From NCBI RefSeq assembly GCF_014652815.1, contig NZ_BMZN01000006.1:64583-128582 (forward strand): a stretch of 64,000 nucleotides of DNA, written 5' to 3'. Both the position numbers and the translations under genes were made by a program. This document shows, in pieces, positions 44,947 through 54,035 of the stretch; positions within the stretch are counted from its first letter, which is position 1, and each line of letters begins with the position of its first letter. Below the pieces are notes generated by a model that made no database searches, was not told the origin of the DNA, and was given only the letters and a program-made list of their open reading frames with translations. This DNA comes from Alcaligenes pakistanensis (GTDB taxonomy: Bacteria; Pseudomonadota; Gammaproteobacteria; Burkholderiales; Burkholderiaceae_B).

Positions 44947-45953
44947 CAGACTTCTCCGCCCAGGCTCAGGCCTGCTTTGGCAACGCGTTTGGCAATCGTG
45001 TCCTGGGCTTGCAGCCAGACCTGATCGGCTTGGTCGGCAAAGGCCGCCTGGATATAGGGCATGAAAGCAGCTTGCACTTGCGGCATCCACTGATCCAGCC
45101 AGCTTTGCAGTTGCTGCTTGTTTTCTTCACTTTCCACAACAGCAATCTTGAAAACGCTATCGCTCCAGTTGGACAGGTCTTTATGGCAGTCCAGCATGAA
45201 CTCCAGCAACATATCCAGGTCACGGCCGCCTTCTTTAGCCAGATCAGCCACCAGACCCTGATACACCACCTGATGCACTAAGGTGTTAATCAGCAAGGAC
45301 TGCACCAGCAACAGCTCAAACCAGTCTTTTTGAACCAGCGTTTTTTCGCACAAGGCGCGCAGGCCCTGCCAGGCATCGTCCTGCATCCAGGCTTCTTTGG
45401 CCTGGCTCAGGGAGTCGGCGTTATTGCCATCAATCAACAAGCCAATACGGGAGACGTATTGCGCCATTCCCAGCGAGTCCATCCCCGCATAGAGACAGGC
45501 CTGCGTGATCGTGGTGCCGTAGCCATACGCCGAACCCGACATGAAGTTCAGGTTGGCAGTTTGTTCAATATGGCGCAAAGGCAGCAGCAAGCGGGTCACT
45601 TTGGCTTTAATGCCATCGCTTAAGTACTGAGCCAGCTCGCGTTTTTCGAAGAAACCGTAATTGGTCTCTGCCGATTCCTGCATGCGGGCGCGATTTTGCA
45701 CGTACGCACCGTAGTAAAACTGGCGGGGGTCACGGAACACATACCAGTCTTTCATCTGGATGGCAGTGTGTGAAGGATCGTTCAGAGTTTTCTCCGGCAT
45801 CCACAAGGGCCGGTAATGGAAGTTGGCCGTCGCCTGGGCGTCGTAAGTCGCTTCCTGGTAGCGCGTAGCTGGTTTTTCGCCAAAGCGGCGGGCTACGTTG
45901 GCGAAGGTTTGCCGCACTGGCTGCAAACTGGCCGTTTTAATTTCTAATGTCAT
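44946..45953 (-). CDS. dmpL: Phenol hydroxylase P1: oxygenase beta subunit
   Basis: The 335-residue beta subunit of the oxygenase has the alpha-helical ferritin-like fold but lacks iron ligands. It carries the family blocks FHYRPLWMPEKTLNDPSHTAIQMKDWYVFRDPRQFYYGAYV. It builds the dimer core with DmpN. Gene order and the 1-base overlap with dmpM match known operons. Confidence 0.96.
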   Translation of the reverse strand: MTLEIKTASLQPVRQTFANVARRFGEKPATRYQEATYDAQATANFHYRPLWMPEKTLNDPSHTAIQMKDWYVFRDPRQFYYGAYVQNRARMQESAETNYGFFEKRELAQYLSDGIKAKVTRLLLPLRHIEQTANLNFMSGSAYGYGTTITQACLYAGMDSLGMAQYVSRIGLLIDGNNADSLSQAKEAWMQDDAWQGLRALCEKTLVQKDWFELLLVQSLLINTLVHQVVYQGLVADLAKEGGRDLDMLLEFMLDCHKDLSNWSDSVFKIAVVESEENKQQLQSWLDQWMPQVQAAFMPYIQAAFADQADQVWLQAQDTIAKRVAKAGLSLGGEV

Positions 45954-45977
45954 CCTCTTGTTCTCCTGAAATAAAAC

Positions 45978-46250
45978 CTACTGGGCTTCAGCCTTGCGGT
46001 TGTTGCCGACCAAAGTGTCATAACCAAAACGCCATTTCTCTTCGTTCTCGTCATTGACCCGCATCTGTTCTTCGCTCATCAGCTGGACATTGTTTTGCAG
46101 GCAAAAATGCTCGAACGCAGCCGGCGGCAGTACCAGTTCCACAAACAAATCTGGTTGGCCAATCGCAAAGTCAAATTCCACAAAGCGGGCATTGGCGGAA
46201 CTGCGTACACGGACGTACTTTGTCAAAGTGGGCAAGCTCGTGTCTGACAT
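45978..46250 (-). CDS. dmpK: Phenol hydroxylase P0: assembly subunit
   Basis: The 90-residue DmpK/PhK-type protein (KYVRVRSSANARFVEFDFAIGQPDLFVELV) is needed to form active, iron-loaded oxygenase. It is first in the operon, with GGAGGAG just before the ATG, 51 bases downstream of a sigma54 -24/-12 promoter. Confidence 0.94.
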   Translation of the reverse strand: MSDTSLPTLTKYVRVRSSANARFVEFDFAIGQPDLFVELVLPPAAFEHFCLQNNVQLMSEEQMRVNDENEEKWRFGYDTLVGNNRKAEAQ

Positions 46251-46300
46251 GGGTTCTCCTCCTGATCAAGCTGTTGCATGAGTGTCCACACCTCGTTCAT

Positions 46301-46316
46301 AGCAAACACCATGCCA
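46301..46316 (-). promoter_or_regulatory. Sigma54 (-24/-12) promoter of the phenol hydroxylase operon
   Basis: On the minus strand TGGCATGGTGTTTGCT matches TGGCAY-N5-TTGCW, with the invariant GG and GC correctly spaced. It lies about 51 bases before dmpK and is oriented toward it. Confidence 0.88.
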
Positions 46317-46413
46317 ACTTCAAATCTGAAGGATTTAACCCTTTAGGATTAAAGAGATAGAGACTGCAAGACCTAGACGGAATGCGCAGCCGTCATGTCA
46401 TCGACCCGGAAAA

Positions 46414-46459
46414 TTGATCATTTGATCAAGCGCTTAGCGCGTATTTCATCAAATGCTGA
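46414..46459. promoter_or_regulatory. Tandem DmpR/XylR-type upstream activating sites
   Basis: TTGATCATTTGATCAA (46414-46429) is an almost perfect copy of the XylR/DmpR family palindrome. A second, weaker site, TTTCATCAAATGCTGA, lies at 46444-46459. Centres are 30 bp apart and the nearer site is about 100 bp upstream of the -24 element. IHF (ihfA is in this window) commonly bends such DNA. Confidence 0.87.
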
Positions 46460-46590
46460 GCTAGGGTAAAGACCTATAAAAAACGGTTTTATCCGGCCTC
46501 TGGACACTATTCTGTTTTCTGGGAGTCACTAGAAATACAGGCGGCATACTGGTTTTTAAAACACCCAAAACCACAATAAAAAACAACAGG

Positions 46591-48306
46591 ATGGAGACAG
46601 CCATGGGGGCTACTGAACTCACACTGCCGTTAAGTCAGGACCTGATCGACGCCATTCGTTTCGATGCGCGTGAAGGAAAAATATGGTTTGGCGAGCAACG
46701 CATGCTCTTGCTGCACGCCAGCGGTTTTGGCCAGCTGCGCAAAGAGCTGATTGCCTCGTTGGGCAGCGAACGCGCCAAATATTTCCTGATGCGTTTTGGC
46801 TACCACGCAGGTATGAAAGATGCCGAGGTTTCCCAAAAAGTGCGCCCGGATCTATCACTGAAAGAGACCTTTCTGGCCGGGCCGCAAATGCACACCATTC
46901 GTGGCATGGTCAAAGTCATACCCACTTCTCTGACCTTTGACCGCGATGCCGGCCAGTATTACGGCGAGTTTGACTGGTTCGATTCCTACGAAGTGAGCAA
47001 TCACCAGAAAGAGCACGGCCAGTCCAGCGAGCCGGTCTGTTGGAGCTTGCTGGGCTACGCCAGCGGCTACACCAGCTTCTATATGGGCAAGAGCATCATC
47101 TATAAAGAAACCCAGTGCGGGGCCATGGGACACAGCCACTGCAAGATCGTGGGCAAGCCGGCCGAAGAATGGGAAGAGGATGACCCCGAGATAGACCGTT
47201 TCATGCTGCCCGACCCTGTGCAGGACGAGTTGTTCGCCCTGCGATGTGAGCTGGTGAAGTTGCGCGAACAGGAGTTCAAACGCTCAAGTGCCAACTTCAC
47301 CTTGCCCAACTCCATCGGTCAGTCCGCCGCCTACCAGGCCGCCTGTCATCTGCTGGAAAAAGCAGCCCAAAGCAAGGTCTCTGTGCTGCTGCTAGGAGAA
47401 ACTGGCGTAGGTAAAGAAGCCTTTGCACGGGGCCTGCACGCGGCCAGCGACCGGGCAGAGCAACCCTTTATTGCCGTGAACTGTGCCTCTATCCCGCCCG
47501 AGTTAATCGAGTCGGAACTGTTTGGCGTGGAAAAAGGGGCCTATACGGGTGCCCACAAATCCCGCCTGGGCCGGTTTGAACGCGCCCAGAGCGGCACCAT
47601 CTTTCTGGATGAGATCGTCGAACTATCGCCTCGCTCCCAGGCCGCTCTACTCCGTGTTCTGCAAGAGCAGGAGTTGGAGCGCGTTGGCGATGAAAACATT
47701 CGTCATATCGATGTACGCGTCGTGGCGGCGACCAATGAGGATCTGGCCGAAGCCGTGCAAAAAGGGACCTTCCGTGCGGACCTGTACTACCGTCTGAACG
47801 TCTTCCCCATCCATATTCCCCCCTTGCGTGAGCGCAAAGAAGATATTCCGCTGCTAACCGAGTATTTTCTGAACAAGTACTCCAGCCTTTACAAAAAGCA
47901 TGTCATGGGCATCAGCGATCGCAGTCGAGAATTGCTGATGCAATACGACTGGCCGGGCAATATCCGTGAATTCGAGAACATGATTGAGCGTGGCGTCATC
48001 CTGACCGAGCACAACCACGAGATCGAAACCCATCACTTGTTTCCACAGCAGAAAAGCGCCTTACAGTATCTGAGCAGCCTGAACACCCAGGGCTATATGG
48101 CCAAGGAAACCTGTTTTACGGCTAACCAGACCCAATGCGTAGAGCACTTGTTGGAGACCCCCTTCAATCTGGATGAATTAGAGGAACAGATCATTCAGCT
48201 GACGATGAAGAAAACGAACGGGAATATATCGGAAGCAGCGCGACGGCTGGGGCTAACGCGACCTGCTTTGGCATACAGGCTAAAGAAGGTGGCAATGCCT
48301 GCGTAA
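46591..48306 (+). CDS. dmpR: Phenol-responsive sigma54-dependent activator (DmpR/MopR type)
   Basis: The 571-residue protein has an N-terminal XylR_N/V4R sensor (to about 205) with likely zinc ligands Cys150, Glu173, Cys176 and Cys184, and pocket residues His101 and Trp129, as in MopR/DmpR. The AAA+ domain has Walker A GETGVGKE (269-276) and the sigma54-contact loop GAYTGA. A Fis-type HTH ends it (ISEAARRLGLTRPALAYRLKK). It is divergent from dmpKLMNOP and activates it when phenol binds. ATG 46603 has GGAG upstream and is an alternative start. Confidence 0.95.
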   Translation: METAMGATELTLPLSQDLIDAIRFDAREGKIWFGEQRMLLLHASGFGQLRKELIASLGSERAKYFLMRFGYHAGMKDAEVSQKVRPDLSLKETFLAGPQMHTIRGMVKVIPTSLTFDRDAGQYYGEFDWFDSYEVSNHQKEHGQSSEPVCWSLLGYASGYTSFYMGKSIIYKETQCGAMGHSHCKIVGKPAEEWEEDDPEIDRFMLPDPVQDELFALRCELVKLREQEFKRSSANFTLPNSIGQSAAYQAACHLLEKAAQSKVSVLLLGETGVGKEAFARGLHAASDRAEQPFIAVNCASIPPELIESELFGVEKGAYTGAHKSRLGRFERAQSGTIFLDEIVELSPRSQAALLRVLQEQELERVGDENIRHIDVRVVAATNEDLAEAVQKGTFRADLYYRLNVFPIHIPPLRERKEDIPLLTEYFLNKYSSLYKKHVMGISDRSRELLMQYDWPGNIREFENMIERGVILTEHNHEIETHHLFPQQKSALQYLSSLNTQGYMAKETCFTANQTQCVEHLLETPFNLDELEEQIIQLTMKKTNGNISEAARRLGLTRPALAYRLKKVAMPA

Positions 48307-48340
48307 CACGTAATAGTGAGCAAGTAAGCCACTCATGGGC

Positions 48341-48544
48341 CTACTTTCTGTTTGCCGACACCTTGCATTGACTAAGGTACCAGTCACCAAATCGCCTAAC
48401 CTCTTGCGCATACGGATAGTCCTGCTGACACTGATTCAATGCCTGCTCCCGAGCCGATGTTCCTTGCGCGAATGCTGCTGTCGACGAAAGCAGCAATAAT
48501 GCCGCTGTAGACAGCGCTATCTTCCAGTCCTTTGTCTGGTACTT
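48341..48544 (-). pseudogene. Secreted small protein frame lacking a start codon
   Basis: A frame of 67 codons reads as a signal peptide (WKIALSTAALLLLSSTAAFAQG) followed by a short Cys-containing mature part (LNQCQQDYPYAQEVRRF, then WYLSQCKV). A TAG sits exactly where an initiator Met would be expected, with AAG (Lys) next. No ATG, GTG or TTG precedes the signal peptide. It is either a pseudogene by start loss or uses an unusual start. A longer frame on the same strand (48396-48689) is not protein-like. Confidence 0.5.
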
Positions 48545-48985
48545 CTACGTAACATGCGGCAAACCGGCGACTAAACCCTGAGCCCATCTGCCTGCTCCGC
48601 CCTGGCTCCAGCTCCTCTGTAGCCACAAAAATCACCACGGAATTCGGGGCCAAGAAACGATCACTATTGAGCAGTCTGGGATGGAACAAACCGAGACTCG
48701 GTTTTCGCCCGTCCTGGGCGAGCCGTCAGTGCTCAACGCCCAACTAAGTTGAGAAACAGCCATTCCCATTCTTTCAAAAAACGCGAGCGTTCTCTTTTAA
48801 TAATAGAAAATATTTAGATCCATTTCAGAAAATTCCACAGGAAATACATTATAAAAAACAAAACTGTAAAAAATGGCATTTTCGACAAAACAGCAATCAA
48901 TAAAAATGGCTCAAAAAATAAAGCCACTTCCATTTTCATAAAGTTTGTATAAAATGCATTTTCCCTCACCTACTTAAGCATAAAA
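48545..48985. other. AT-rich intergenic region
   Basis: This 441-base stretch becomes strongly AT-rich after 48780, with poly-A tracts. It should contain the promoter for the gene at 48986. No RNA or gene recognised. Confidence 0.4.
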
Positions 48986-49339
48986 ATGAGCACTACGTTT
49001 AATAACTATCAGTTGAAGTCCGAGCTTGGTTTCATGGAGGTTATTGGCCACGTCATTATTTGGGTTTTACTAGCCATCGTCACACTGGGCCTGGCGCTGT
49101 TTGTCTTCCCTTACTACATGCAGCGCTTCATCATCAGCAAGACCTATGCCTATGACGAGCAGGGCCAGCGTGTTGGCCGACTGGTTTGCACCATTGATCT
49201 GGCCAGCATCATCGGCAATATTCTCTTGTGGGTGCTCATTAGTATCGTCACCCTGGGTATTGGCTACCTTGTTTTCACCTACAAAATCAGTGCTCACTGC
49301 ATGAGTCATACCAAGATCGTTGGGATAAATAGCCTATAA
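48986..49339 (+). CDS. Small membrane protein with internal duplication
   Basis: The 117-residue protein contains two similar halves: GHVIIWVLLAIVTLGLALFV then YYMQRFIISKT, and GNILLWVLISIVTLGIGYLV then YKISAHCMSHT. Each half has one long helix with the shared WVLxxIVTLG core. It resembles small YjgN/DUF898-like proteins; function unknown. A clear terminator follows. Confidence 0.8.
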   Translation: MSTTFNNYQLKSELGFMEVIGHVIIWVLLAIVTLGLALFVFPYYMQRFIISKTYAYDEQGQRVGRLVCTIDLASIIGNILLWVLISIVTLGIGYLVFTYKISAHCMSHTKIVGINSL

Positions 49340-49422
49340 AGCACGCTACATCCTGAAAAACAGGGAGCCTAAGCACTAATCTTGTTTTCAGTTAATTAGT
49401 TAGCCAACCTGTCACTACCTAT

Positions 49423-49454
49423 GCCTGATAATTTTTTATCAGGCATTTTTATTT
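49423..49454 (+). terminator. Terminator downstream of the duplicated membrane protein
   Basis: GCCTGATAA / TTATCAGGC with a short T loop is followed by ATTTTTATTT, about 85 bases after the stop. The remainder of 49340-49743 is AT-rich and without a gene. Confidence 0.85.
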
Positions 49455-49743
49455 CATCTATTAGTCATCAATTAATTATCAGACAATAAAAACCCAAAAT
49501 AAGAACTTTTAATTCCATAGTTACTGACAATTTTACTGACTGTATTTCCTGTCATATTCAAATAAAAAACAACTGAGCTACCGAACAATGAAATAGAAGC
49601 TGTAGATAGCGGCATGGCCATCCACTGGCACCCTTCTCTTACACCGTACAGCCAGGTTTTCTCCGTTTTGGACCTGCCCTACCACCCCGGCTCTGGCCTG
49701 ATTTCCCCCACCCACTACAATGGGGGCTTATCTAAGGAGTCTT

Positions 49744-50016
49744 ATGTTGGAATTTCAGCCCCGTGAACGGGCGTATTTATCAAGTATCCGTGCCCTGTCT
49801 CAAGATCAGGATGACAATGTGGTGTTTGTAGGCATGACCCTCGCCGAGTCCGTTTGGTACGCACACTACGTCGCGCAATCCTACAACGGCGATGTCGCGC
49901 GAGGCGATGAAGCAGAAGCCCGCTATCTCGCCCTGCATGACCAGCATGAGCAAGCACGCCGCGTCGTACTTGCTGGCGAATCACTGATGCAATCACTTGA
50001 AACCTCAGTTCAGTGA
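49744..50016 (+). CDS. Hypothetical protein, 90 residues
   Basis: The ATG at 49744 has AAGGAG 5 bases upstream; an upstream in-frame start at 49720 is less likely. The product (MLEFQPRERAYLSSIRALSQ...) is soluble, mostly helical and acidic, with a His/Glu-rich segment (LALHDQHEQARRV). No family recognised. Probably monocistronic. Confidence 0.72.
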   Translation: MLEFQPRERAYLSSIRALSQDQDDNVVFVGMTLAESVWYAHYVAQSYNGDVARGDEAEARYLALHDQHEQARRVVLAGESLMQSLETSVQ

Positions 50017-50097
50017 TACCAAGCATAGCGACACACGCTTAGCTGGGCCGGAACTACGCGTCTGCCCAGTTTGATCCAGCCCTGTGTAGTCGCCCGT

Positions 50098-50133
50098 AAA
50101 AAGCCCGCCCATTTTTCAACAGGCGGGCTTTTT
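50098..50133. terminator. Bidirectional terminator
   Basis: AAAAAGCCCGCC and GGCGGGCTTTTT are separated by a 12-base loop, lying between the convergent small gene and the ABC transporter operon. Confidence 0.9.
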
Positions 50134-50204
50134 AATACATGCAGATAAGGCAGCTTGCTCGAAACGGCAGCACCAGGGTGGCAGCAGCCATGGCAAGCCA
50201 ATCC

Positions 50205-50939
50205 CTATATACGTAGTTCCTTGGACAAAAAGGTTTGCACACGCTCAGGTCTGCCAGCCAAATCACCAAAAAACACGTCCGTTGGCACGTCTTCCAAAAT
50301 ACTGCCTTGATCCATAAAAATCATGCGATCAGCCACCTTACGGGCAAAGCTCATTTCATGGGTCACGCACATCATGGTCATGCCGTCCTCGGCCAAACTG
50401 ACCATGACATCCAACACCTCGTTGACCATTTCCGGGTCCAGCGCCGAGGTGGGCTCATCAAACAGCATGCACACCGGGTCCATGCACAGCGCACGCGCAA
50501 TGGCAACCCGCTGTTGCTGCCCGCCCGACAAGCTGGCGGGATAACGATCTGCCAACGCTTTCAAACCAACCCGATCCAAGTACAGAAAGGCACGTTCATT
50601 AGCCTCTTCCAAGTCCCGACCCAGCACTTTACGTTGCGCCAAGGTAAGGTTGGCCAAGACGCTTAAATGCGGGAATAACTCGAAGTTCTGAAACACCATC
50701 CCTACCCGACTGCGCAAATCTGGCAAGTCGGTTGCAGGATCACCAACCGAAACCCCATCAAGCAGAATCGTTCCCTGCTGGAAAGGTTCCAGGCCGTTAA
50801 CAGTTTTCAATAAGGTGGATTTGCCTGAACCCGAGGGTCCGCACACCACCAGCACCTCCTGACGGTCCACCTGAGTCGTGCAGTCTTTCAGCACTTGAAA
50901 CGTGCCATACCATTTGGAAACATTATTGATATGAATCAT
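50205..50939 (-). CDS. Polar amino-acid ABC transporter, ATP-binding subunit
   Basis: The 244-residue ATPase has Walker [10 protein letters not shown], signature [15 protein letters not shown] and Walker [14 protein letters not shown], closest to the GlnQ/GltL type. It powers uptake with the two permeases and binding protein encoded upstream. It overlaps the preceding permease by 4 bases. Confidence 0.95.
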   Translation of the reverse strand: MIHINNVSKWYGTFQVLKDCTTQVDRQEVLVVCGPSGSGKSTLLKTVNGLEPFQQGTILLDGVSVGDPATDLPDLRSRVGMVFQNFELFPHLSVLANLTLAQRKVLGRDLEEANERAFLYLDRVGLKALADRYPASLSGGQQQRVAIARALCMDPVCMLFDEPTSALDPEMVNEVLDVMVSLAEDGMTMMCVTHEMSFARKVADRMIFMDQGSILEDVPTDVFFGDLAGRPERVQTFLSKELRI

Positions 50940-51634
50940 TTGCCATCCAGTCGCATATGTTTGTCATAACGTCGGGCTACCCGATTAGCTATCGCTTCCA
51001 ACGAGGCACAAATCACGTAGTAAAGCAGCCCTACAAACAAGAAAATTTCTGTGGGATGCACCATGACGCGGTTGCTGACCTGGGTAGCAACAAAAGACAG
51101 CTCTGCCACACCAATCACATAGGCCAGCGAGGTGTCTTTAATCAGAGCAACCCACTGATTAATAAAAGAAGGCAGCATCACAGGCAAAGCCTGCGGCAAG
51201 ATAATGGACTTCATGATCTGTGCCGTTTTCAGACCCAAGGCCCTACCCGCCTGCCATTGCCCCGCCGGCAAGCTGCTGATACCGGCAAACACCGAATGGG
51301 CCAGATACGCACCACCAATCAAGGACAACGCGCATACCACGGTGAATACCCCTGGCACATCCACGTTGAACAGAATAGGCAGTAAAAAATACACCCAAAA
51401 AATCAGCATGATGACGGGGATAGCTCGGAAGAACCCCAGGAACAGCAGCAAGGCTGTATGAGCCGCACCACGGGTCAATGCCAGGGCGACACCAAAGCCC
51501 AGCCCCAAAATAGCCGATATGCTGGCCGTCAGCACGCTTAAGAGCAGCGTCAATGCCGCCCCGCCCAAAGGGCCATGAGGATAAGCGCCAATCAGGAAAT
51601 ACAGCAGGTTGTCGGAGATAACATCGAAGCTCAT
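50936..51634 (-). CDS. Amino-acid ABC transporter permease
   Basis: The 232-residue His/Glu/Gln/Arg-type permease has five membrane helices and the EAA-like loop [30 protein letters not shown]. It pairs with the permease at 51634-52368. Its ATG overlaps the upstream stop (TAATG), so the two are coupled. Confidence 0.93.
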   Translation of the reverse strand: MSFDVISDNLLYFLIGAYPHGPLGGAALTLLLSVLTASISAILGLGFGVALALTRGAAHTALLLFLGFFRAIPVIMLIFWVYFLLPILFNVDVPGVFTVVCALSLIGGAYLAHSVFAGISSLPAGQWQAGRALGLKTAQIMKSIILPQALPVMLPSFINQWVALIKDTSLAYVIGVAELSFVATQVSNRVMVHPTEIFLFVGLLYYVICASLEAIANRVARRYDKHMRLDGK

Positions 51635-52368
51635 TACAGGCCACCTCGAACCTGTAGGCGATGACGCTGCAGCCACTGCCCGCCAATCTCGACCAACATC
51701 ACCAGCAGCACATACAAGAGGGTTGCAATGCCAAAGGACTGGAAGGTTTTGAACGTCTCTGTTTCTACCTGTCGAGAGGCATAAGACAACTCCGCCAGAC
51801 CGATCGCCATGGTCAAGGACGTGTTCTTGATGACATTCATGTACTGCCCGACCAGCGAGGGAAAGGTATTACGCAGAGCCTGCGGCATCACCACAAAACG
51901 CCAAATCTGCATGGAACGCATTCCCAGGGATGCCGCCGCCGCCCATTGCCCCTTACGCACTGCCCGTACGCCTGAACGGAACTCTTCAGCGACAAAAGCG
52001 CTTGTATAGATCGTCAAACCCACAAATGCTGCCAACATCTCGAAGCTGGGCCAATGCACATCAAACAAGACTAGCTGCAGAACATGCTGTGTGTTCAGCC
52101 ATTGCACCAGCTCGGGAGGCATCAACGCCGAAGCCCCGAAATACCAGAAAAAAAGCTGTACCAGCAAAGGCGTATTGCGAAACAGACTCAGGTAGGCACG
52201 CACAGGCCAAGACAGCCACGCAAAGGGCGATAGTCGGGCAATACACACCAGAAAACCCAAGACAGTCGCGGCAAAGGAGACGACTAGGGAGATCTGGATC
52301 GTGACCCAGAATCCTTGCAGCAACCAACCCACATAGTGGGGTGCCAGCCAAAAATCAGAAGACGGCAT
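51634..52368 (-). CDS. Amino-acid ABC transporter permease
   Basis: The protein has about 244 residues, five helices and the coupling loop AVRKGQWAAAASLGMRSMQIWRFVVMPQAL. The ATG at 52368 (MPSSDFWLAPHYVG) is preferred; the frame runs four codons further without ATG. It follows the binding-protein gene after a hairpin at 52427-52453. Confidence 0.93.
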   Translation of the reverse strand: MPSSDFWLAPHYVGWLLQGFWVTIQISLVVSFAATVLGFLVCIARLSPFAWLSWPVRAYLSLFRNTPLLVQLFFWYFGASALMPPELVQWLNTQHVLQLVLFDVHWPSFEMLAAFVGLTIYTSAFVAEEFRSGVRAVRKGQWAAAASLGMRSMQIWRFVVMPQALRNTFPSLVGQYMNVIKNTSLTMAIGLAELSYASRQVETETFKTFQSFGIATLLYVLLVMLVEIGGQWLQRHRLQVRGGL

Positions 52369-52426
52369 AGCAAACACCAAAAAGCAGGATCGGCTGACCC
52401 CGCTGTTGCAGACTCAAACAGGAAAA

Positions 52427-52453
52427 GGCCAGCCTGATCACACCAGGCTGGCC
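52427..52453 (-). terminator. Intercistronic hairpin after the binding-protein gene
   Basis: GGCCAGCCTG / CAGGCTGGCC is a perfect 10-bp stem followed on the minus strand by TTTTCC. Such partial terminators after the first gene let the binding protein be made in excess over the permeases. Confidence 0.8.
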
Positions 52454-52471
52454 TGCAAACAACAGGATGAC

Positions 52472-53281
52472 TTACTGCTGCTGACCGATGCGGTACAAGC
52501 GATCCAGCGGCGTTTTGGACTGAGGGCCAAACCACACGTCATAGATAGCTTGGGCTTTACCTTGGGTTTCCAGCTCCAGCAAGGTTTCGTCCACAAAGGA
52601 TTTCAGGGTCGTCTCGCCTTTGGGAATACCAATTCCAATCAGATCCTCGGAAATGCTGAAGGCCGGGATTTCGTAGTTTTCCTTATCCGGCACATTGGCC
52701 AATAAACCGATCAGCTTAGGACCATCTTGAGTGATGGCCTGTACATTGCCATTGCGCAAAGCGGTAAATGCGAACGGTGTATCGTCGTAGGCAACCAGCT
52801 TGGCCTGGGGGTATTTTTCACGCAAAACAATCTCGTTAACCGTGCCTTTGTCCACGCCGATGCGCAAAGAGTTCAACTGCTCAGGGGAAGACAGAACGCC
52901 TTTTTTAGCCAGAAACTGCTGGCCCGACGCGAAATACGGGATGCTGAAGTCAACCTGCTTGGCGCGCTCTTCCGTAATGGTGAAGTTTGCCAATACCAGA
53001 TCCACCTTATTGGAAGTCAGCAGTGGTACTCGATTGGCCGGATTGGTCGGCAACACTTCCAACTTGACGCCCAGCTTATCGGCCAGGGCCTGAGCAAAAT
53101 CCACATCCAAACCCGTGATCTGGCGGGACTTCTGATCCACAAAACCAAACGGCGGATTGCTGTCAAACGACGCAACTTTCAATACGCCCACTTTCTTGAT
53201 GTCATCCAGACGATCAGCCTGGGCCACTCCAGCCACCAACGCCAGGGTAAGGGTAGCGGCAATGCTTAAAAACGACTTCAT
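52472..53281 (-). CDS. Amino-acid ABC transporter substrate-binding protein
   Basis: The protein has about 269 residues. A signal peptide (SFLSIAATLTLALVAGVAQA) is followed by an SBP family-3 fold (VLKVASFDSNPPFGFVDQ, VDLVLANFTITEERAKQVDFS). It is a periplasmic binder of polar amino acids; the specificity is unknown. The ATG at 53281 is used; the longer frame runs through the palindromic promoter region. First gene of the operon. Confidence 0.94.
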   Translation of the reverse strand: MKSFLSIAATLTLALVAGVAQADRLDDIKKVGVLKVASFDSNPPFGFVDQKSRQITGLDVDFAQALADKLGVKLEVLPTNPANRVPLLTSNKVDLVLANFTITEERAKQVDFSIPYFASGQQFLAKKGVLSSPEQLNSLRIGVDKGTVNEIVLREKYPQAKLVAYDDTPFAFTALRNGNVQAITQDGPKLIGLLANVPDKENYEIPAFSISEDLIGIGIPKGETTLKSFVDETLLELETQGKAQAIYDVWFGPQSKTPLDRLYRIGQQQ

Positions 53282-53306
53282 GATAAAAACATCCCGATAA
53301 AAAAAT

Positions 53307-53334
53307 GGCACGTACGATACATACCGTATGTGCC
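53307..53334. promoter_or_regulatory. 28-bp imperfect palindrome upstream of the transporter operon
   Basis: The dyad runs inward from GGCACGTACG and GTGCC ends, with 11 Watson-Crick pairs and one G-T among 14 positions. It lies 26 bases before the binding-protein ATG, a position suited to an operator. The regulator is unknown. Confidence 0.5.
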
Positions 53335-53411
53335 ATTCGACCACAGCGCCAATCTATTCAAAACGATCAAATCCCCCGATGCTTATAACGAAAAGAACTA
53401 AGGGTTTTCCA

Positions 53412-53957
53412 TTATTTTTCAGGGTTGGTCTGAACTACCTTTTCCACCGCAAAACCTTGGGATGCGGCGTAATCCAGCAGCTCGTTTACCGTGTTTTTGT
53501 CGGCTTGCTTATCCCGCGACAAAACCCACAAATACTGACGATCGGGAGTGCCCACCAAAGAATACTGATAGTCACCCTCTAGCTTCATGATCCAGTAATC
53601 CCCCCACACCATGGGGAACCAGGACAGCCATTTAGGTGCAAAGCGCACTTCCAATATGGCGGGATCGACAGGACTCGCACTGGTGGACAACCTTCCCTCA
53701 CCCACCGCCTCCTTCACACCACCTTCCGTACTCTGACAACGATTGGTGACGGTAATGGACTTGTTTGCCTCCATCACATAGTCCGCCTGAACATCTCCGG
53801 CACACTCGCGCTGAAAGCTGTTGGGCAAGCGCGCCTGCTCGTACCAAGTGCCCATGTACTTATTCAGGTCCACATCGTCTTGAGTCGCCAAATCGGCCTG
53901 AGAGGACGCGCAAGCGGCTAAAGCCATAACAAGCGGTAGCGCAAAGACTTTCTTCAT
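53412..53957 (-). CDS. Bacterial lipocalin (Blc-like) lipoprotein
   Basis: The 181-residue protein has a lipobox (MALAACASS) and the lipocalin motifs NKYMGTWYEQARLPNSFQ (GxW) and YSLVGTPDRQYLWVLSRD. Blc-type lipocalins sit in the outer membrane and bind lysophospholipid or fatty acid. Start ATG 53957 follows AAGGAGAAG. Confidence 0.92.
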   Translation of the reverse strand: MKKVFALPLVMALAACASSQADLATQDDVDLNKYMGTWYEQARLPNSFQRECAGDVQADYVMEANKSITVTNRCQSTEGGVKEAVGEGRLSTSASPVDPAILEVRFAPKWLSWFPMVWGDYWIMKLEGDYQYSLVGTPDRQYLWVLSRDKQADKNTVNELLDYAASQGFAVEKVVQTNPEK

Positions 53958-54035
53958 GAGGCTTCTCCTTGGATCAATATCTAGAGAATACCCCAGGGCT
54001 AAACGCTCCAAGCTTAAACAGATGCTGCAAAAAGC

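Noticed and set aside
48396..48689. 97-codon minus-strand frame
   Set aside because: A different frame of the same strand (48341-48544) reads as a proper signal peptide and mature protein, so this one is an overlap artefact.
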